Notes: generated from the sequence alone by a model not told the origin. Counted from the stretch's first letter, positions 21,436 through 32,742 are shown. The stretch is DNA of 64,000 bases from Monoplex corrugatus (GCA_030674185.1 CM060306.1:48293132-48357131), one strand, 5' to 3'. Numbers and translations are program-made.

Positions 21436-22540
21436 ATGTTAGGGGATCTAAAGTTGACATGAGTGTGGCATTTTGTCCCACAGTTCCTCTCTCTCTCTCG
21501 CTCTTTCTCTCTTCACAAGTGTGCATACTTTCCAGGAGTCTGTAATGGCTTCTAATCACTAACAAGATGTCAAGCAGATGTTTCATTCTTCAGCACTTAT
21601 CTATGGCTTGATCTGAGACTGTGTCGCAGGGTCCTATCTTGGACAGTGCTGCTTCCTTTTGTAAACAGTACCACAGTCTAGTCAAGGATAATCCGACACT
21701 GGAATAAACAGATGTCTCCAGGGTAACCGATCAGACATGGATGGATTTTCCGTTAGCATGGCTGGCATCCCAGCTGCAGGCCGGAAGAGAAAGAAGGAAA
21801 GATTTTCGCAGGCCAGTTATACAGGTTACGAAACTGTCGGAAAGTGTATCACCATCTGAAATATCAGATGCTGGAAACAATGACATTACAAGTTCATAGC
21901 ATAACACATCTCTTGTTTGCTTGGTACGGGAGCAAACACAATATAACAAAAAGACCTGTTTCCTGTTGATAAGTTCGTATTACCAACACAGTGAATAAGT
22001 GTCCTTTTGTGTTTAGCTTTTGTGATTTTCCGCTTTCTCAGTGCGAAGGGGTGAGTGAGAGAGAGAGAGAACACCGTCATTTCTATAGTGGGGCACTTAA
22101 TTCCACTTCACTCTATTACTCTATGTGCCCCATTCTCAACATTGTCTACTTCACGACAATCTCACTGAGCAATGCTGATGGTATCTTCAAATTAAGGGCA
22201 AATAAATCACAAACGATTAGGGCTGAATTTTTCAATTTTCGTCTAGACAGAGTCAAGAGACAGAACGTTTACTTGACAAAACGCGGATGCCGACAAAACC
22301 TCGACTTATCTGTAAGTCTCTTTCAAAAAGAGCGAAAAATCGCCACTTTTTAACAAATGCAAAGAAGGGAAACACCACGTCAGTGGCATGCTGACACTGG
22401 AATGTCTATCACAGCGTGCGTACAGGGGAGTCAAGGGCCAGGCTATGTGCCATGCCTCTCGAGCAACTAAAGATGCTCTTTCTGGTCATTTTGCACAGCC
22501 GTGATATGGAATGTTTATTTTTGTTTGTTTGTTTGTTTCA
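21436..22540. other. Between LINE A and the recombinase-like gene
   Basis: A short open reading from ATG 21736 (MDGFSVSMAGIPAAGRKRKK) might be a first exon of the gene downstream, because its polar, basic start fits and the next exon has an acceptor (TTTGTTTCAG) at 22540. No matching GT donor was found. A (CT)n tract lies at about 21487-21510. Near 22090-22136 the complementary arms TGGGGCAC and GTGCCCCA could form a hairpin. Confidence 0.4.
21902..22001 (+). repeat. 100-bp dispersed repeat, copy 2
   Basis: Matches 17218-17317. This copy lies in the presumed first intron or 5' flank of the recombinase-like gene and has no TTAA end next to it. Confidence 0.85.
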
Positions 22541-24960
22541 GTGATATACCAACACAGTTCTCTGATACTGATGTTGATGGAATGCAGTCTTCAGGATCTG
22601 AACGGCAGCCTGGAGATGGCAGCTCTTCCTCTGAGGATGAGTTCATCCCTGTTGACTATATCTCACAAAGGAAAATAAGTCACCAACCCAGCGGGCTGTG
22701 TGTGCCATCTGCAGGCTGCAGTTCTGGCAGAGATGCAGCAAGAGAAACATTGACCATGTGTGTGTGTAATCAATATAATGACTTGATGGATGATGTTGTT
22801 AAGGGTATTTCAGAGTCTGATAGTAATGCTGACAGCTTTGTATTCCCTATGCTGAGTAAACTCGAGGAACGTATGATTACGGTTGCAAAAAGAGTAACCA
22901 ACAGATGGGACAAAAATTTTTTTGTAAATTTTGCAGTCAGCCAAAGACCAAAATGAGTACACATCTTCAGAGAATGCATAAAATAAAATAAAGGTGGCTG
23001 CTGTTTTAGCTTTACCAAAAGGTAGTAAGGCAAGAAGGGATGGGTTTGTTAGTCTTCTTCATGAAAGTGATTATGAGCATAACGCCAGTGTTCTCAGGTG
23101 TGGGTCAGGGTGTCTTATTTTTATTCAAAAGTACCGTTCAGACAAATGTAGCAAGCATGATTGTCTAGCTTGTCCCCACTGCAAAGGCTTGTATAGTAAA
23201 TCTTTGCTTTCAAAACATGTCTCCCGATGTCCTTTCAAACCTGTAGGGAAATTGGGGAAAGGCCACAGCTAAAAAATGGGGCGGCTGATGTTGTCTGTTA
23301 CATACTCTACTTCTGTTTCTTTTCGAGAGAAAATTCTTTTGAAAATGAGAGAGGATGATGTCAGCAGATTAGTAAGATCAGACGGTGTGATCATTCAGTA
23401 CTGGGAAAGGTTGTTTGATGAGAGAGACATAGAGGAGCACACAGTTGGACAAATAGTTGGACGACAGAGAGAGCTTGGCAGGTTGGTAAAATTGTTACAG
23501 GAATGATCTGACTTGACGGTCTCCACCATTACGGCTGCTCTTAATCCGGCAAATTTTGATGTCCTCATTTCTTGTGTGAAGGAGCTGGCAGAGTTTTCTG
23601 AATCATCTCCCAATTTCAAAAAAGGTTCTCTTGCTCTGAAGATAGGCTACTCACAAAGGAAATGCTGCCAGATACTTGATGCAGAAGCGATCAAAATCGA
23701 TAATGGAGATCAGAGAGACAAAGCTGAATATGAACGTTTCATACTCTTGTATGAAGGAAACTGGTATGACAAAGGGTCAGCGTGCGCTGCACAGTGTGTA
23801 GAGCGAGCCAACATGAACAGGCCACAGTTGTTGCCCTCTGTGCCAGATGTCGAAAAAGTTACTTCACTGTTGGAGGCTGACCCCAAATCTGAATCGTACC
23901 CAGTTTGGCAAAGGCAACACTTTGCTTAATTACAATCTTTAATCATAAGAGGGGAGGTGAAGTCCAATGCATGAAAGTTGAGGATTTTAAAGTTAGCCGA
24001 AGATGAACCTTGCTGATAGAGAAATTCTGGAAAGTCCGACCGAATCAGAAAAGAGGCTGTCTGGTGTTCATCAACGAGTAGAAGTCAAGAGGGAAGTTTA
24101 ATCGGGATGTGTCATGACAGAGAGTATTCAGAGGTTAATGCAGATGAGAATCATTCTAAAGATAGACAGTGTGTACTTTTTTCCTCCCCTACATGAAAAC
24201 CCGTACCGTGGCTCTGATGTCCGTAGATACTACACTTTTGCTGCTGGGGTCAATGAAGATTCTCTTTACGGCCACAAACCTCACAGAGCAGTTGGCCACA
24301 CTCAGCCAGGCAATGGAAGTACAAAAATGGACCAAGATCAGCTGGCCATATTTCTGGGCCATGACATTCAGGTTCACCGAAATGTATATCGACAGACACT
24401 GGAAGTAATGCCGACACACAAAGTAGCCAGTGTCCTGCTGAAGTTAAATCGTGGCATTGAACTTCTGTCTGAAATCACTGATGAAAGCATCACCAGTGAA
24501 GAGATTATGCCAGAGGCTGAGGAGACATCAGACACTAAGCAAGAGAGTACCCAACGAGTAGTGACACATACAGACAGAACTACAACACTTGATGGTAATC
24601 ACACAGGTAAAATCGGACCTTAGTCTGCCTACAGACAGATACAAAAGACCATGCATGCTGCTGCAGATCTTTCTTTTGTTTCTACAGACAGAGTCCTAGA
24701 AGAAGGAAGAGGTTGTGTAGAAAGTGACAGCGATAAAGAGAAGTTTCATCTCATGTGGAGTGCTATTCAACACCAAACAGACAGGCCCAAAAGCGAAGAC
24801 CAGCATGGACTGTGGAGAGTGCTTTGTTTTGAACAGATTGCCAGGAAAACATTAAGTGGAAGTGTTGATGGCGAAAGAGCCTTATCATGGCGAAGAAGTT
24901 GGACAGATATCAAATACCATGTTTACAATCAGTTAAAAAAACAACAACATCCTGTCATGT
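22541..24960 (+). pseudogene. Decayed zinc-finger / tyrosine-recombinase-like gene (Crypton-type suspected)
   Basis: Five reading pieces in order: an acidic Ser/Asp-rich N-terminus (22541-22900, SGSERQPGDGSSSSEDEF); a C2H2 finger at about 22922-22972 (FCKFCSQPKTK...HLQRMH), reached only by a shift in a run of seven T; a second C2H2/C2HC finger at about 23155-23240 (CPHCKGLYSK...HVSRC); helical segments (DDVSRLVRSD, 23276-23506; LKIGYSQRKCCQIL, 23513-23929); then a C-terminal core with FNHKRGGEV (about 23935-23965), TNLTEQLATLSQAMEV (about 24270-24315), and FLGHDIQVHRNVYRQ (about 24350-24396), in three frames. The order Arg box, LRxH-type box and GHxxxxHxxxY fits tyrosine recombinases. A tail with SWTDIKYHVYNQLKK resembles a SANT/Myb-like end. 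The second box lacks the Arg and His expected, and at least five frame breaks are present, so it is inactive. The family assignment is from memory of motifs. Confidence 0.6.
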
Positions 24961-26690
24961 GACTGTTTTTAATTGCTTTATGAACTAAGCGCATTCATTT
25001 ATTCACATTTTGTCCAGCGTTCTGTTTCGATAATACACTTTAAGTAGGGGCATTGCATGAACTGAGTGGACAAGTGCAGGGGATGTCGAATGAAACAGAC
25101 GCATCAGATTATTGATTGTTGTCCTCGAGGGTCTTAGTTTTTTTAACAAAGCTGAAATGTTTGGTACAGTTAAGTACTCACTAAATTGAGATTCCTGTCA
25201 ATAAACTTCTTGTTCAAGAGATCAGTATAGTGCCTTTATTTCCTTGATATGACCAATTCCATGTAGGGATACCGGAGACTCTTTCAGTATAAATCATATG
25301 TCCACCTTATGGAAAATCTGTTAGGAATTTCCTCTTTTATGTCACTCTCATTGTTTCTTCATTCCTCCTTTGCTGTCTGTCGTCATTTCCTATCATTTCC
25401 AGCCTTGCTGGTCCATTCACCTGTATGTGTTCCATAAAGCCTTACATACTTCTTAGGATTGATAGCTGGGTACATACTATTGACTGCATGTTTGGCTCTT
25501 AGGAAGTGTGCTGTGCAGGAGCGATTTTAGGTAATGTAGGCCATTTTATATAAGCTTTAGTGTCCTTAGTTACGTTCACATTTGTGTTTATTTGTTTTGT
25601 TCTTTGTTTTTGAAACCCTCAGGTGATAAATTAGACAGAATGATCAACGCCAGGGGCATATCCTTGGACTATGTGCGCACATTCATTTGTACGTGTACTT
25701 AGTTCTTTTTTCCAGTTTTTTTTTCTCTAACCAGATGTTGTGTACTTTTTGAAATGGTTATAGCCCTGATATGGCTCTCTGCAGTCGTCTGACCTTTAAA
25801 CAGTTAGAATAAGAATGAAGATGTGGCCAATTCAAACTGTGAGATCCAGCAGGTATTTAAACTTTCAAGGCTGCCATTCAGCATATTGCAAAGGGATGAC
25901 CAAGACAGAAACACGAAATGTATGATATTAATCTGTCCGTCCTCTACCTCCCCCATAATGGTGGAAAGTAAGAACCCCTTGTATGTAAAGTTTTGGCATT
26001 TGTTTTGTGACAGTATTACAAGAAATGATAATGCTCACAACATTTTTGTATAACCAACACGTCTTGAGGAACAGTTTTGTGGGTCCTTTTATTACATTAG
26101 GTTCTAGTCTGAAACAATCTTTATTATGACTGTTGATTCAGAGTATGTCACAGAGAATGACTAACATTTAGTGAGGAAGAACTTTCAACACCCACATGGG
26201 TTTTATTTCTGAATCATTCCATTTGCGAATTAAAGACCACTTTGAATTCTGTGACTGCAGTACAAAGTCTAATCTATGAGAATATGCTGTGATTCCATAT
26301 CTGAATTCAACAAACATAAACATTTCGATAAACAGTTACAAGAACTGTTTTGAGGGTAGCATATCAGTTGTCTGAAAACTGTCAGAGTGGACTAGACAGT
26401 TTGTACAATGTCAACAATAATTTTGTAAAGGAACAAAGTTCATCATTATAATTTTCTGTTCTTCTGTTCAGCCTAGCTGATTATTTCATTGATTGCTTAT
26501 CCAGTATGACGTGTCAATAATTCCTTTCGTGAAAACGAATTGAGAAATAAAAGATTGAATGGTACTTTTTAGTATTTATGTGCTTGTTCTGTGTGAATTG
26601 TGTTCTTTTCTGCTGTGGATGTCCTTTCATGTAGCAGATTTCAGACTAAATAGAGAGACTGCACCAGATGACATCTTTGCCAGAGCTCTC
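24961..26690. other. Intronic, no gene seen
   Basis: AT-rich sequence with several AATAAA-type signals on the plus strand (about 25199 and 26547). There are no open frames with recognisable content. Confidence 0.6.
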
Positions 26691-26851
26691 AACCCTTTGA
26701 CTCCCTATCCACCAACTGCAAAAACATTCCTTTGACCCCTCACCCTATCCACCAGCTTCCTATGGTAAGCTGGTGGATAGGGTGAGTACTTTGCTGACAT
26801 GGTTGACAATGCAGATTGTTGGTGGACAGGGTGTGGGAGTCAAAGGGTTAA
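26691..26851 (+). mobile_element. Nested palindromic TTAA element, copy 2
   Basis: Same family as 962-1153 in the opposite orientation. The left TTAA has become TCAA and the inner left end is eroded. The inner stem CACCCTATCCACCAGCTTCC, its complement and the right end GTCAAAGGGTTAA are intact. Confidence 0.75.
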
Positions 26852-27650
26852 GGTAGATGTAGATACAACTACACAGCAACTACACACTCTGTTTGGAAAG
26901 ATCTTGAAGGAAGAAGACGTACTATCAGAGTGGAATGACAAGTTACCTCATCAAGCTGTTCAAGAAAGGTGACCTCAGTAAATGCTTCAACTACAGAGAC
27001 ATCAGTCAGTACCTGGAGACATAGTCAGAACCTGGAAATATTTTTAACAATGTCATGGGATGAATGAAAGACGCATTTGACCCCCCAGCTCAGTGGCTAG
27101 GAAGCAGACTTCCAGAAGAATTGATCGTATGCGACCAGACTGTCACCCTCCCATATCATTGTGGAACAGTTCCTATACTTCTCTATCAACTTTGTCAACC
27201 ACGAAACAAAATTTGACAGCATAAACAGAGAGCCCTATGGGAACTGCTCTTACACCACAAAAACTACCCTCAACAAAGTGCAGACTTTCATTAACAGGTG
27301 TCTGAGAAGAATGGTCCAGATTCACAGACCAGATAAGATCAGCAACATCAATCTGTGGAAGAAGAAGAATTGTCAGCAGAAAAACTGGAAGAAGGTGGGG
27401 ATAAATCAAGCATACACTACAGAAGCTAACCTCGTGTATCACCAGACAGGCCCCAAGATGGAACCCCCATGTGAAGAGAAAGAGAGATTGGCCGAGAAAC
27501 ACCTAGTGAAGAGACGTTCAAGCAGGCATTAGAAGGGATGGGTCTTACCAGGAGACAGCCCAAAGCAAAAGCGCAGGACAGAGGACTGTGGAGGTCTTGT
27601 TGATGCTCTATGCCCCCAAGAGGGATGAAGGGCATAAATAAGTAAATAAG
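26852..27650 (+). pseudogene. Internally deleted LINE RT fragment (family 3)
   Basis: Scattered readings match a non-LTR RT of a third family: LLHTLFGKILKEEDV and KKGDLSKCFNYRDIS before 27010, a palm-like FVNHETKFDSINREPYGN at about 27190-27240, then directly a C-terminal KVQTFINRCLRRMVQIHRPD (from about 27280) and a WNPxGKRKRGRP-like tail. In intact relatives the YADD region and thumb lie between the last two blocks, so 500 or more residues' worth of sequence has been lost there. Several frame changes and stops occur. The right end near 27650 is marked by AT-rich, TAAATAAG-type sequence. Confidence 0.65.
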
Positions 27651-28068
27651 CAATGCTTGTTAAATCAACAGCCAACTATTATTGTTAACATATTGTTATG
27701 AACACTGACGCCTAACCAAAACAGCCATTGGCGTGTACAAAATCCAGAAAAAAGTCATGATAAAAAAAAAATAAATAAAACAGCAGAAAAAAACAGGACA
27801 AATCACAACACAGAATTAAACAAAATCAAATGCGGACATTACAACATTTATCTTCAACTGAACTCAGAAAACACAAAATCAAAACGTGTGCAGATACACA
27901 AGAAAAGTACATAACCCCAACTCACAAAAAATTCATCAATACAAAACACGCTACATCCAACGCTTCTTTCATTAGCAAATCATCATGTGTCATGCCACAT
28001 GGTGGTGTCTGCCGATCATGGCTCTCCATACGAAAACATCTTTTGTCACTGCAAATATATCTCTGACC
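27651..28068. other. Intronic, no gene seen
   Basis: Contains GAACACTGACGCCTAACC near 27699 and an A-rich block near 27760-27790. The open frame at 27830-28066 has no recognisable domain. Confidence 0.5.
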
Positions 28069-28520
28069 TTTTCTCTCCCCATCCACTCTTCAAAACTACT
28101 GTTTTCTCCTTAGGTCTACCTGGTGCTCTTTTCCCCTCTTGCTTTCCTGTTCTGACTATGTGCTCTAATTTCGCTTGTTTCATAAAATGCACCATAAATG
28201 TTTTTGTTTTGTTGTAATCTTCATTAATGATCTTTTTGTGTTAGCTTGTTTCAAAATTTCTTTTCTTTGCTGTCCCTGGAATTAACATTTTTCTTAGAAA
28301 GCACATTTCAGCTACCTTATTCTTGTTCTGGCTTTACTTGTTGATTGTCCAGGCTTTGCATTCGTACAACATTATTGGTTCTACATAATACTGAAGATCT
28401 CTCTTCCTGATGTTAATTGATAGGCATTTGTCGGCAAGAATGCTTTTCATTTTCTTGAATGGTGTTTTAGCTTGACCATTTCTGCTTGATATTGCAAAAG
28501 TGAACATCACTAACAGCATT
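28069..28520 (-). pseudogene. LINE RT C-terminal fragment (family 2, minus strand)
   Basis: Read on the minus strand, 28519-28334 gives KTPFKKMKSILADKCLSINI and YYVEPIMLYECKAWTINK. Further down to about 28070 come VHFMKQAKLEHIVRTGK and EGKRAPGRPKEK in a shifted frame. These match, block for block, the 3' part of the family 2 copy at 16131-16780, so this is a second, shorter and more decayed copy in opposite orientation. Confidence 0.75.
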
Positions 28521-28799
28521 TGTGACAGTTGGATACTTCATAAATGATGACCTCATTTTGCTGATGGGCAGTGTGTAAGTTATCTAAAAATAGTATAAAC
28601 CCACTTACACGACGGTTACCCCATTTCTCACCACTACCATACCATGTAAAGTTATGCAATATTTGTGAAACTTTTGTCATAAATAATGAAAAATACTTAT
28701 TCGTAGCCTACCCAAACTGCCTCTGTCACAAAATCACCACTACAAACGTTAGAACCCAAATGTGCTAAGTTTGACATGTAGCTCATTTCCCCAGTTATA

Positions 28800-28802
<3 letters not shown>
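28521..28802. other. Intronic, no gene seen
   Basis: Unremarkable sequence between a LINE fragment and a microsatellite. Confidence 0.6.
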
Positions 28803-28852
<50 letters not shown>

Positions 28853-28925
28853 TGTGTGTGTGTGTGTGTGTGGTTCTTCCTTTGAATTTAACGTCTTACC
28901 ACTCGGTGATACTAGGCGGATCTGA
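28803..28925. repeat. (GT)n microsatellite with TTTAACGTC-type tail
   Basis: A GT run (28803-28872) followed by AATTTAACGTCTTACCACTC and GTGATACTAG. The same tail appears next to GT arrays near 34905 and 35068. Confidence 0.85.
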
Positions 28926-29739
28926 GAATTATTGATACAGGATTTCTTATGATACAAGATGATTTCATAACTGTATTATCTATAATAATTGGTAAATTAG
29001 ACCATTACAATATGTGCGGATCAATCCTTTAAAAAAATCAAAGGACTATTCCGAAGGGGCTTTGCCGCTAATAATACTGTGCATCATTGCGTGAGCATTA
29101 TAAAAGAGTAAGAGAGGGAGAGATAGTTATGAATGCATGTTGGCATAAAACTCGTAAGTGTTATGTGCATGAACATTTTAATGTAATGCAGTGCAGAAAA
29201 AAAAGTATAAACGTTTGAGTGCATGAATATGGGAGTGCAAGCAACCTTCACACAAAGCAAGCTGATCTAGCAAATAAGCAACTATGACATCTGTCATTCA
29301 GCAATTCAACAGTGACAAGAAACAGCGAATGCGATTTTCACATCAATTTTATTTACATATTTGCATTCGCTTGAGATCACTGAAGTAGATAAAAATTATT
29401 ACGTTCAGCTGATACTGGAAACACACGAGAATGGAGGAAAGTATATAGTTAGAGCAAATGCAGTAGCTAATTATACCGATACGGAGCTTAAAAATTCGGT
29501 CTGACATCCATTTTCCCAAGAGAGCACGAACAATAAAAGCTCAAGAAACAATATCCACTTACACAAATGAGCTATTCGAAATCTCCAGCGTAGTAGGCTA
29601 TCTACAAAGGTACATAAATTGGCATGTTGTCCTCTACCCCCCCCGGGAATTGTCCACTGCTACTTTTGATATCAACTACACTGATAATGACTTGAGAAAA
29701 GATTAATCCACAGTTGTTAGCAATTGACGTTCTGTCACA
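28926..29739. other. Intronic, no gene seen
   Basis: AT-rich, without an obvious repeat. A poly-C/G patch lies at about 29638-29646. Confidence 0.6.
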
Positions 29740-30490
29740 TCTGCATAAAAAATATTTTCATCACTTGAAAATATTTACTGATGACTCTGTTCTAGACGAT
29801 GGTGCAGCCGGCGCTGGCTTTGTAATTCCAAAATTTAAAGTAGAAAAGGCTTACTCTTTAGGATAGGGAATTCAATCTTCACTTCCGAATTAGTTGCCAT
29901 CCTAATGGCACTGAAATATATAGTGGATCTATCTTTACCATTATTTAGTATCTTATTATGTGTAGATTCGAAATCTGTATTACAGTCTCTAAAAAGTTGC
30001 GAATATAAAGAAAATAGTGCGTTAGCATTTGAGATTAAATTTTTAATTCACTGTTTGATAATAAACAATACACAAGTTATTTTTGTTGAATCCCATCCCA
30101 CTGTGGTATCAAATATAATGATTGGGTTGACAGAATAGCTAAATGTGCAGTAATGAATAGAGCTGGCAGTACAAAACTTGATTTACAACTCTCTGACCAT
30201 GAAATGAATGCTATTTAGACAAAGTAAAAGCGCAATGTAAAATTCGCCCTTTTCATCATGAACTACCAGGGTTTTACATGACAGGAAATAACTTTAGCTT
30301 ACAGATTATGTCTCAACTCACTCCGAACTAAATTCAGTAAAACCATCAAATGTATCTGTAGTGATTTTATAAGAGTTAATCATCTTTTGTGTTGTCAGCA
30401 AATGCTACTTTATTTCCCTGCATCAGTTACAAATTTAAGACAGAAACATACTGATTTCACTCTGTATTTACACATTGCTAAGTAATTACT
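29740..30490 (+). pseudogene. LINE RNase H domain relic (family 4)
   Basis: An RNase H reading typical of I/Jockey-like LINEs: IFTDDSVLDDGAAGAGFVIP with the first catalytic Asp (about 29770-29830), LVAILMALKYIVDLSLPLFS with the Glu (about 29890-29945), LLCVDSKSVLQSLKS with the second Asp, and an IPSHCGIKYNDWVDRIAK segment in another frame (about 30090-30140). Downstream remnants such as SLRTKFSKTIKC and FIRVNHLLCCQQ follow in a further frame. A TAG at about 29862 and two frame changes break it. No RT is attached. Confidence 0.7.
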
Positions 30491-30708
30491 ACTCGGTCCC
30501 ATAGGTCGTTTCCTTTGATTAAACCCAATTGTTTTACACCTATAACTCCCACCTATCCCTGTTTATTTGTTTCTTAGTTTTTTCCTTATTCCTTGACTGA
30601 CACAACGTTTTTACCTCGATAGGAAATTCCTTTTCTCCATTTTATCCAATTAAACAATAACAGATGGTTTATCATACGCCAGCACAGACACCTACATGCT
30701 CATAGCAC
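30491..30708. other. Short noncoding stretch
   Basis: Unremarkable sequence leading into a CA microsatellite. Confidence 0.6.
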
Positions 30709-30789
30709 ACACACACACACACATACACACACACACACACGCATGCACGCACGCACGCCCGCATATATTATGCACGCACACACAAACGC

Positions 30790-30886
<97 letters not shown>
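30709..30886. repeat. (CA)n microsatellite
   Basis: Long CA array with CGCA and TGCG interruptions in its first third. Confidence 0.95.
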
Positions 30887-30887
<1 letters not shown>

Positions 30888-31951
30888 ACCCTATACAAAC
30901 TAATGCAGCCTGGCTGTTCTAACGTTCTGAATGCTTTTCTGTATGGTGATACCCTAGATCTATATGGTACAATGCCAATATGACTTCATGGATTCATCCA
31001 TCCCATAGTCACCTCTCCATATTCTTTATTTATCTGTTTCAATATTTATTTATTTATCTATCTATCTCTTGTCCATTCATTTTATTTTGTTTTATTTTAT
31101 TTTATTTTATTTTTTTCGTCTAAACGCACACGTGAACAGCCGTTAAAGAAATAACGAACGAACGAACATTGTCAGATATATGCGGAGACAGACAGGTAGA
31201 CAGACAGACTTTTCAATATATACAGAGACAGGAAGACAGATACATGTAGATTCCACAGCCTATAATGATTAATCAGAACAATAAAGAATACGGGCTAATT
31301 TGAAGAAGTAGGCTACTGTTTGTGAACAATAAGCATCTAACCTCAAACTGAAAAGCCGGCAAGACTCATAACAAATAAAGGAAATGCAAGAGACTACCAG
31401 ATACCGGTCAGTACACTCCCAGGATGACTGGAATGCTTAGCGCGAGTGAGGAAATAGCCTAGTTTGATAAGACTTGGGGTGGTGCTCTGCAGACCGCGGA
31501 CGGACAGATCTATTTTTAGATCTGTGATACCAGACACTCGCAGCGTCGCGTCTTTGAAATGTATGGGTCGCTCCAGGCCACACGAGGTACAACACGGAAG
31601 GCTGTTCTTTGCGAGCATGGGGATTTTCTGACCCACGGCGTACTGGGACGTTTGTTGTTTATTTACTCCTTTATTTTTCAACACAAACAAATAAGTTTTG
31701 GTAGAGATGTGGGGCAATATTTTATTGACAAAGTCATGAAATTTTGTGAAGGTAGCTTAAAAACTGACTCAGTTATCAAGCGAAAATCACGACTGTGGGT
31801 CATTTTATCCCCACGGCGTACGGTAAAAGTTAAATAGCAAAAAGTCTCAATTTAGCAAGTTTCATTTAGGCCCCAAATTTCAGAGCATGTGTCAGGATCG
31901 GCTCAATAATGGTATCATATTGTTAAAAAATGTTAATAGATCGGTCACGAC

Positions 31952-31957
<6 letters not shown>
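30887..31957. other. Intronic, no gene assigned; contains a small inverted repeat
   Basis: T- and TTTTA-rich repeats lie at about 31078-31114. The palindrome ACAGATCTA-TTTT-TAGATCTGT sits at 31504-31525. Around it, open frames of about 90-107 codons run on both strands (31394-31717 minus, 31559-31837 plus), without recognisable domains. The phrase CCCACGGCGTAC occurs twice (about 31637 and 31812), hinting at a decayed repeat. Confidence 0.45.
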
Positions 31958-31992
<35 letters not shown>

Positions 31993-32032
31993 GACAGACA
32001 GACAGACAGAGACAGAGAGAGACAAAGAGAGA
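31958..32032. repeat. (GA)n / (CAGA)n microsatellite
   Basis: GA dinucleotides and CAGA tetranucleotides, immediately inside the first intron of the TRIM gene. Confidence 0.95.
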
Positions 32033-32194
32033 TTTGAGGCGAATAAAATCTTCAAGCCTGATACCTGACAGAGACAGAATCATACCTTAAAAACTTAATT
32101 TCCCAAGAAAATAATGCTTTACTGTCAGCATGAAGTCTGTTTTTACTTTTCTCCTCCTCTGTAAACAAAGTTGGAACGAGAAGCACTTTCTCAC

Positions 32195-32742
32195 CTGTTC
32201 TTTCAGTATCTCCGATTTTTGCTGGGCAGCTTTCTGGTTATCTTGGGCCAGATCAGACATACTCGTCACATCCTGAATGCTCTCCTCCAGTCTCTCCAGC
32301 TCTTGCGATAGTTTTTGCTGACACCGTCCAGCCACCACTGACAAGTCTTTTACAGTGTGAGGAAAATGTTCTTCAGTCTACACGAAGAACAAATGGGTTT
32401 CTCACATTCGGGTGCAGTACAGAAGAATTTTAACATTTTGTCCGTGTGAATAGAGCATACGGCATTGGTGTTCCAAAGCCTTCTATGCCTGAGTTCTTGC
32501 TCAGTGATGTATGGGTTGTCTGCCAAGTCATGAACGCCCTTGGGTGGTATTTGCATCGTCCTGTGGCATGTAGGGCATGACAAGCTCCCGGATTCCTTGT
32601 CCCTGGCAATGTTCTCCAAACAGCCAAGGCAGAAAGTATGAAAGCAAGACAGCAGTTTGGGGTGGCGATAGATCTCATTGCACACGCCGCAGATCAGGTT
32701 CTTGTTACCTTCTCGACTTGGTGCTGACTGTGACATGGCCAT
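32195..32742 (-). CDS. TRIM-family E3 ligase, first coding exon (RING, B-box, coiled coil), one frameshift
   Basis: The ATG at 32742 sits in a strong Kozak context (GGCACCATGG). A C3HC4 RING follows: Cys18, Cys21, Cys33, His35, Cys38, Cys41, Cys56, Cys59, the E2-binding module of ubiquitin ligases. A B-box 2 begins at Cys96 and His99 with Cys108, Cys118 and Cys121. At codon 125 (about 32370) one base is missing. In the uncorrected frame translation ends after seven more residues at a TAA. In the next frame the missing B-box HxxH and a coiled coil (QQKLSQELERLEESIQ) run to the donor CAG/GTGAGA at 32195, in phase with the exon at 6170. Conservation on both sides of the break argues for a sequencing error or a very recent mutation. 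A possible 5' UTR acceptor lies about 30 bp upstream of the ATG. Confidence 0.85.

Larger units (their letters stand above)
6171..32194 (-). other. 26-kb intron of the TRIM gene
   Basis: On the minus strand the intron starts GTGAGAAAGTG directly after a CAG exon end at 32195 and ends TTCCGTTCAG at 6171, so both sites are canonical. The two flanking exons join without a frame change (codons for KEQ, then VYA). The intron holds nearly all of the transposons listed between these positions, on both strands. Confidence 0.8.

Noticed and set aside
31394..31837. Overlapping 107- and 92-codon frames on opposite strands
   Set aside because: No recognisable domain on either strand, no splice context, and traces of a repeat (CCCACGGCGTAC twice). 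Not called as genes.
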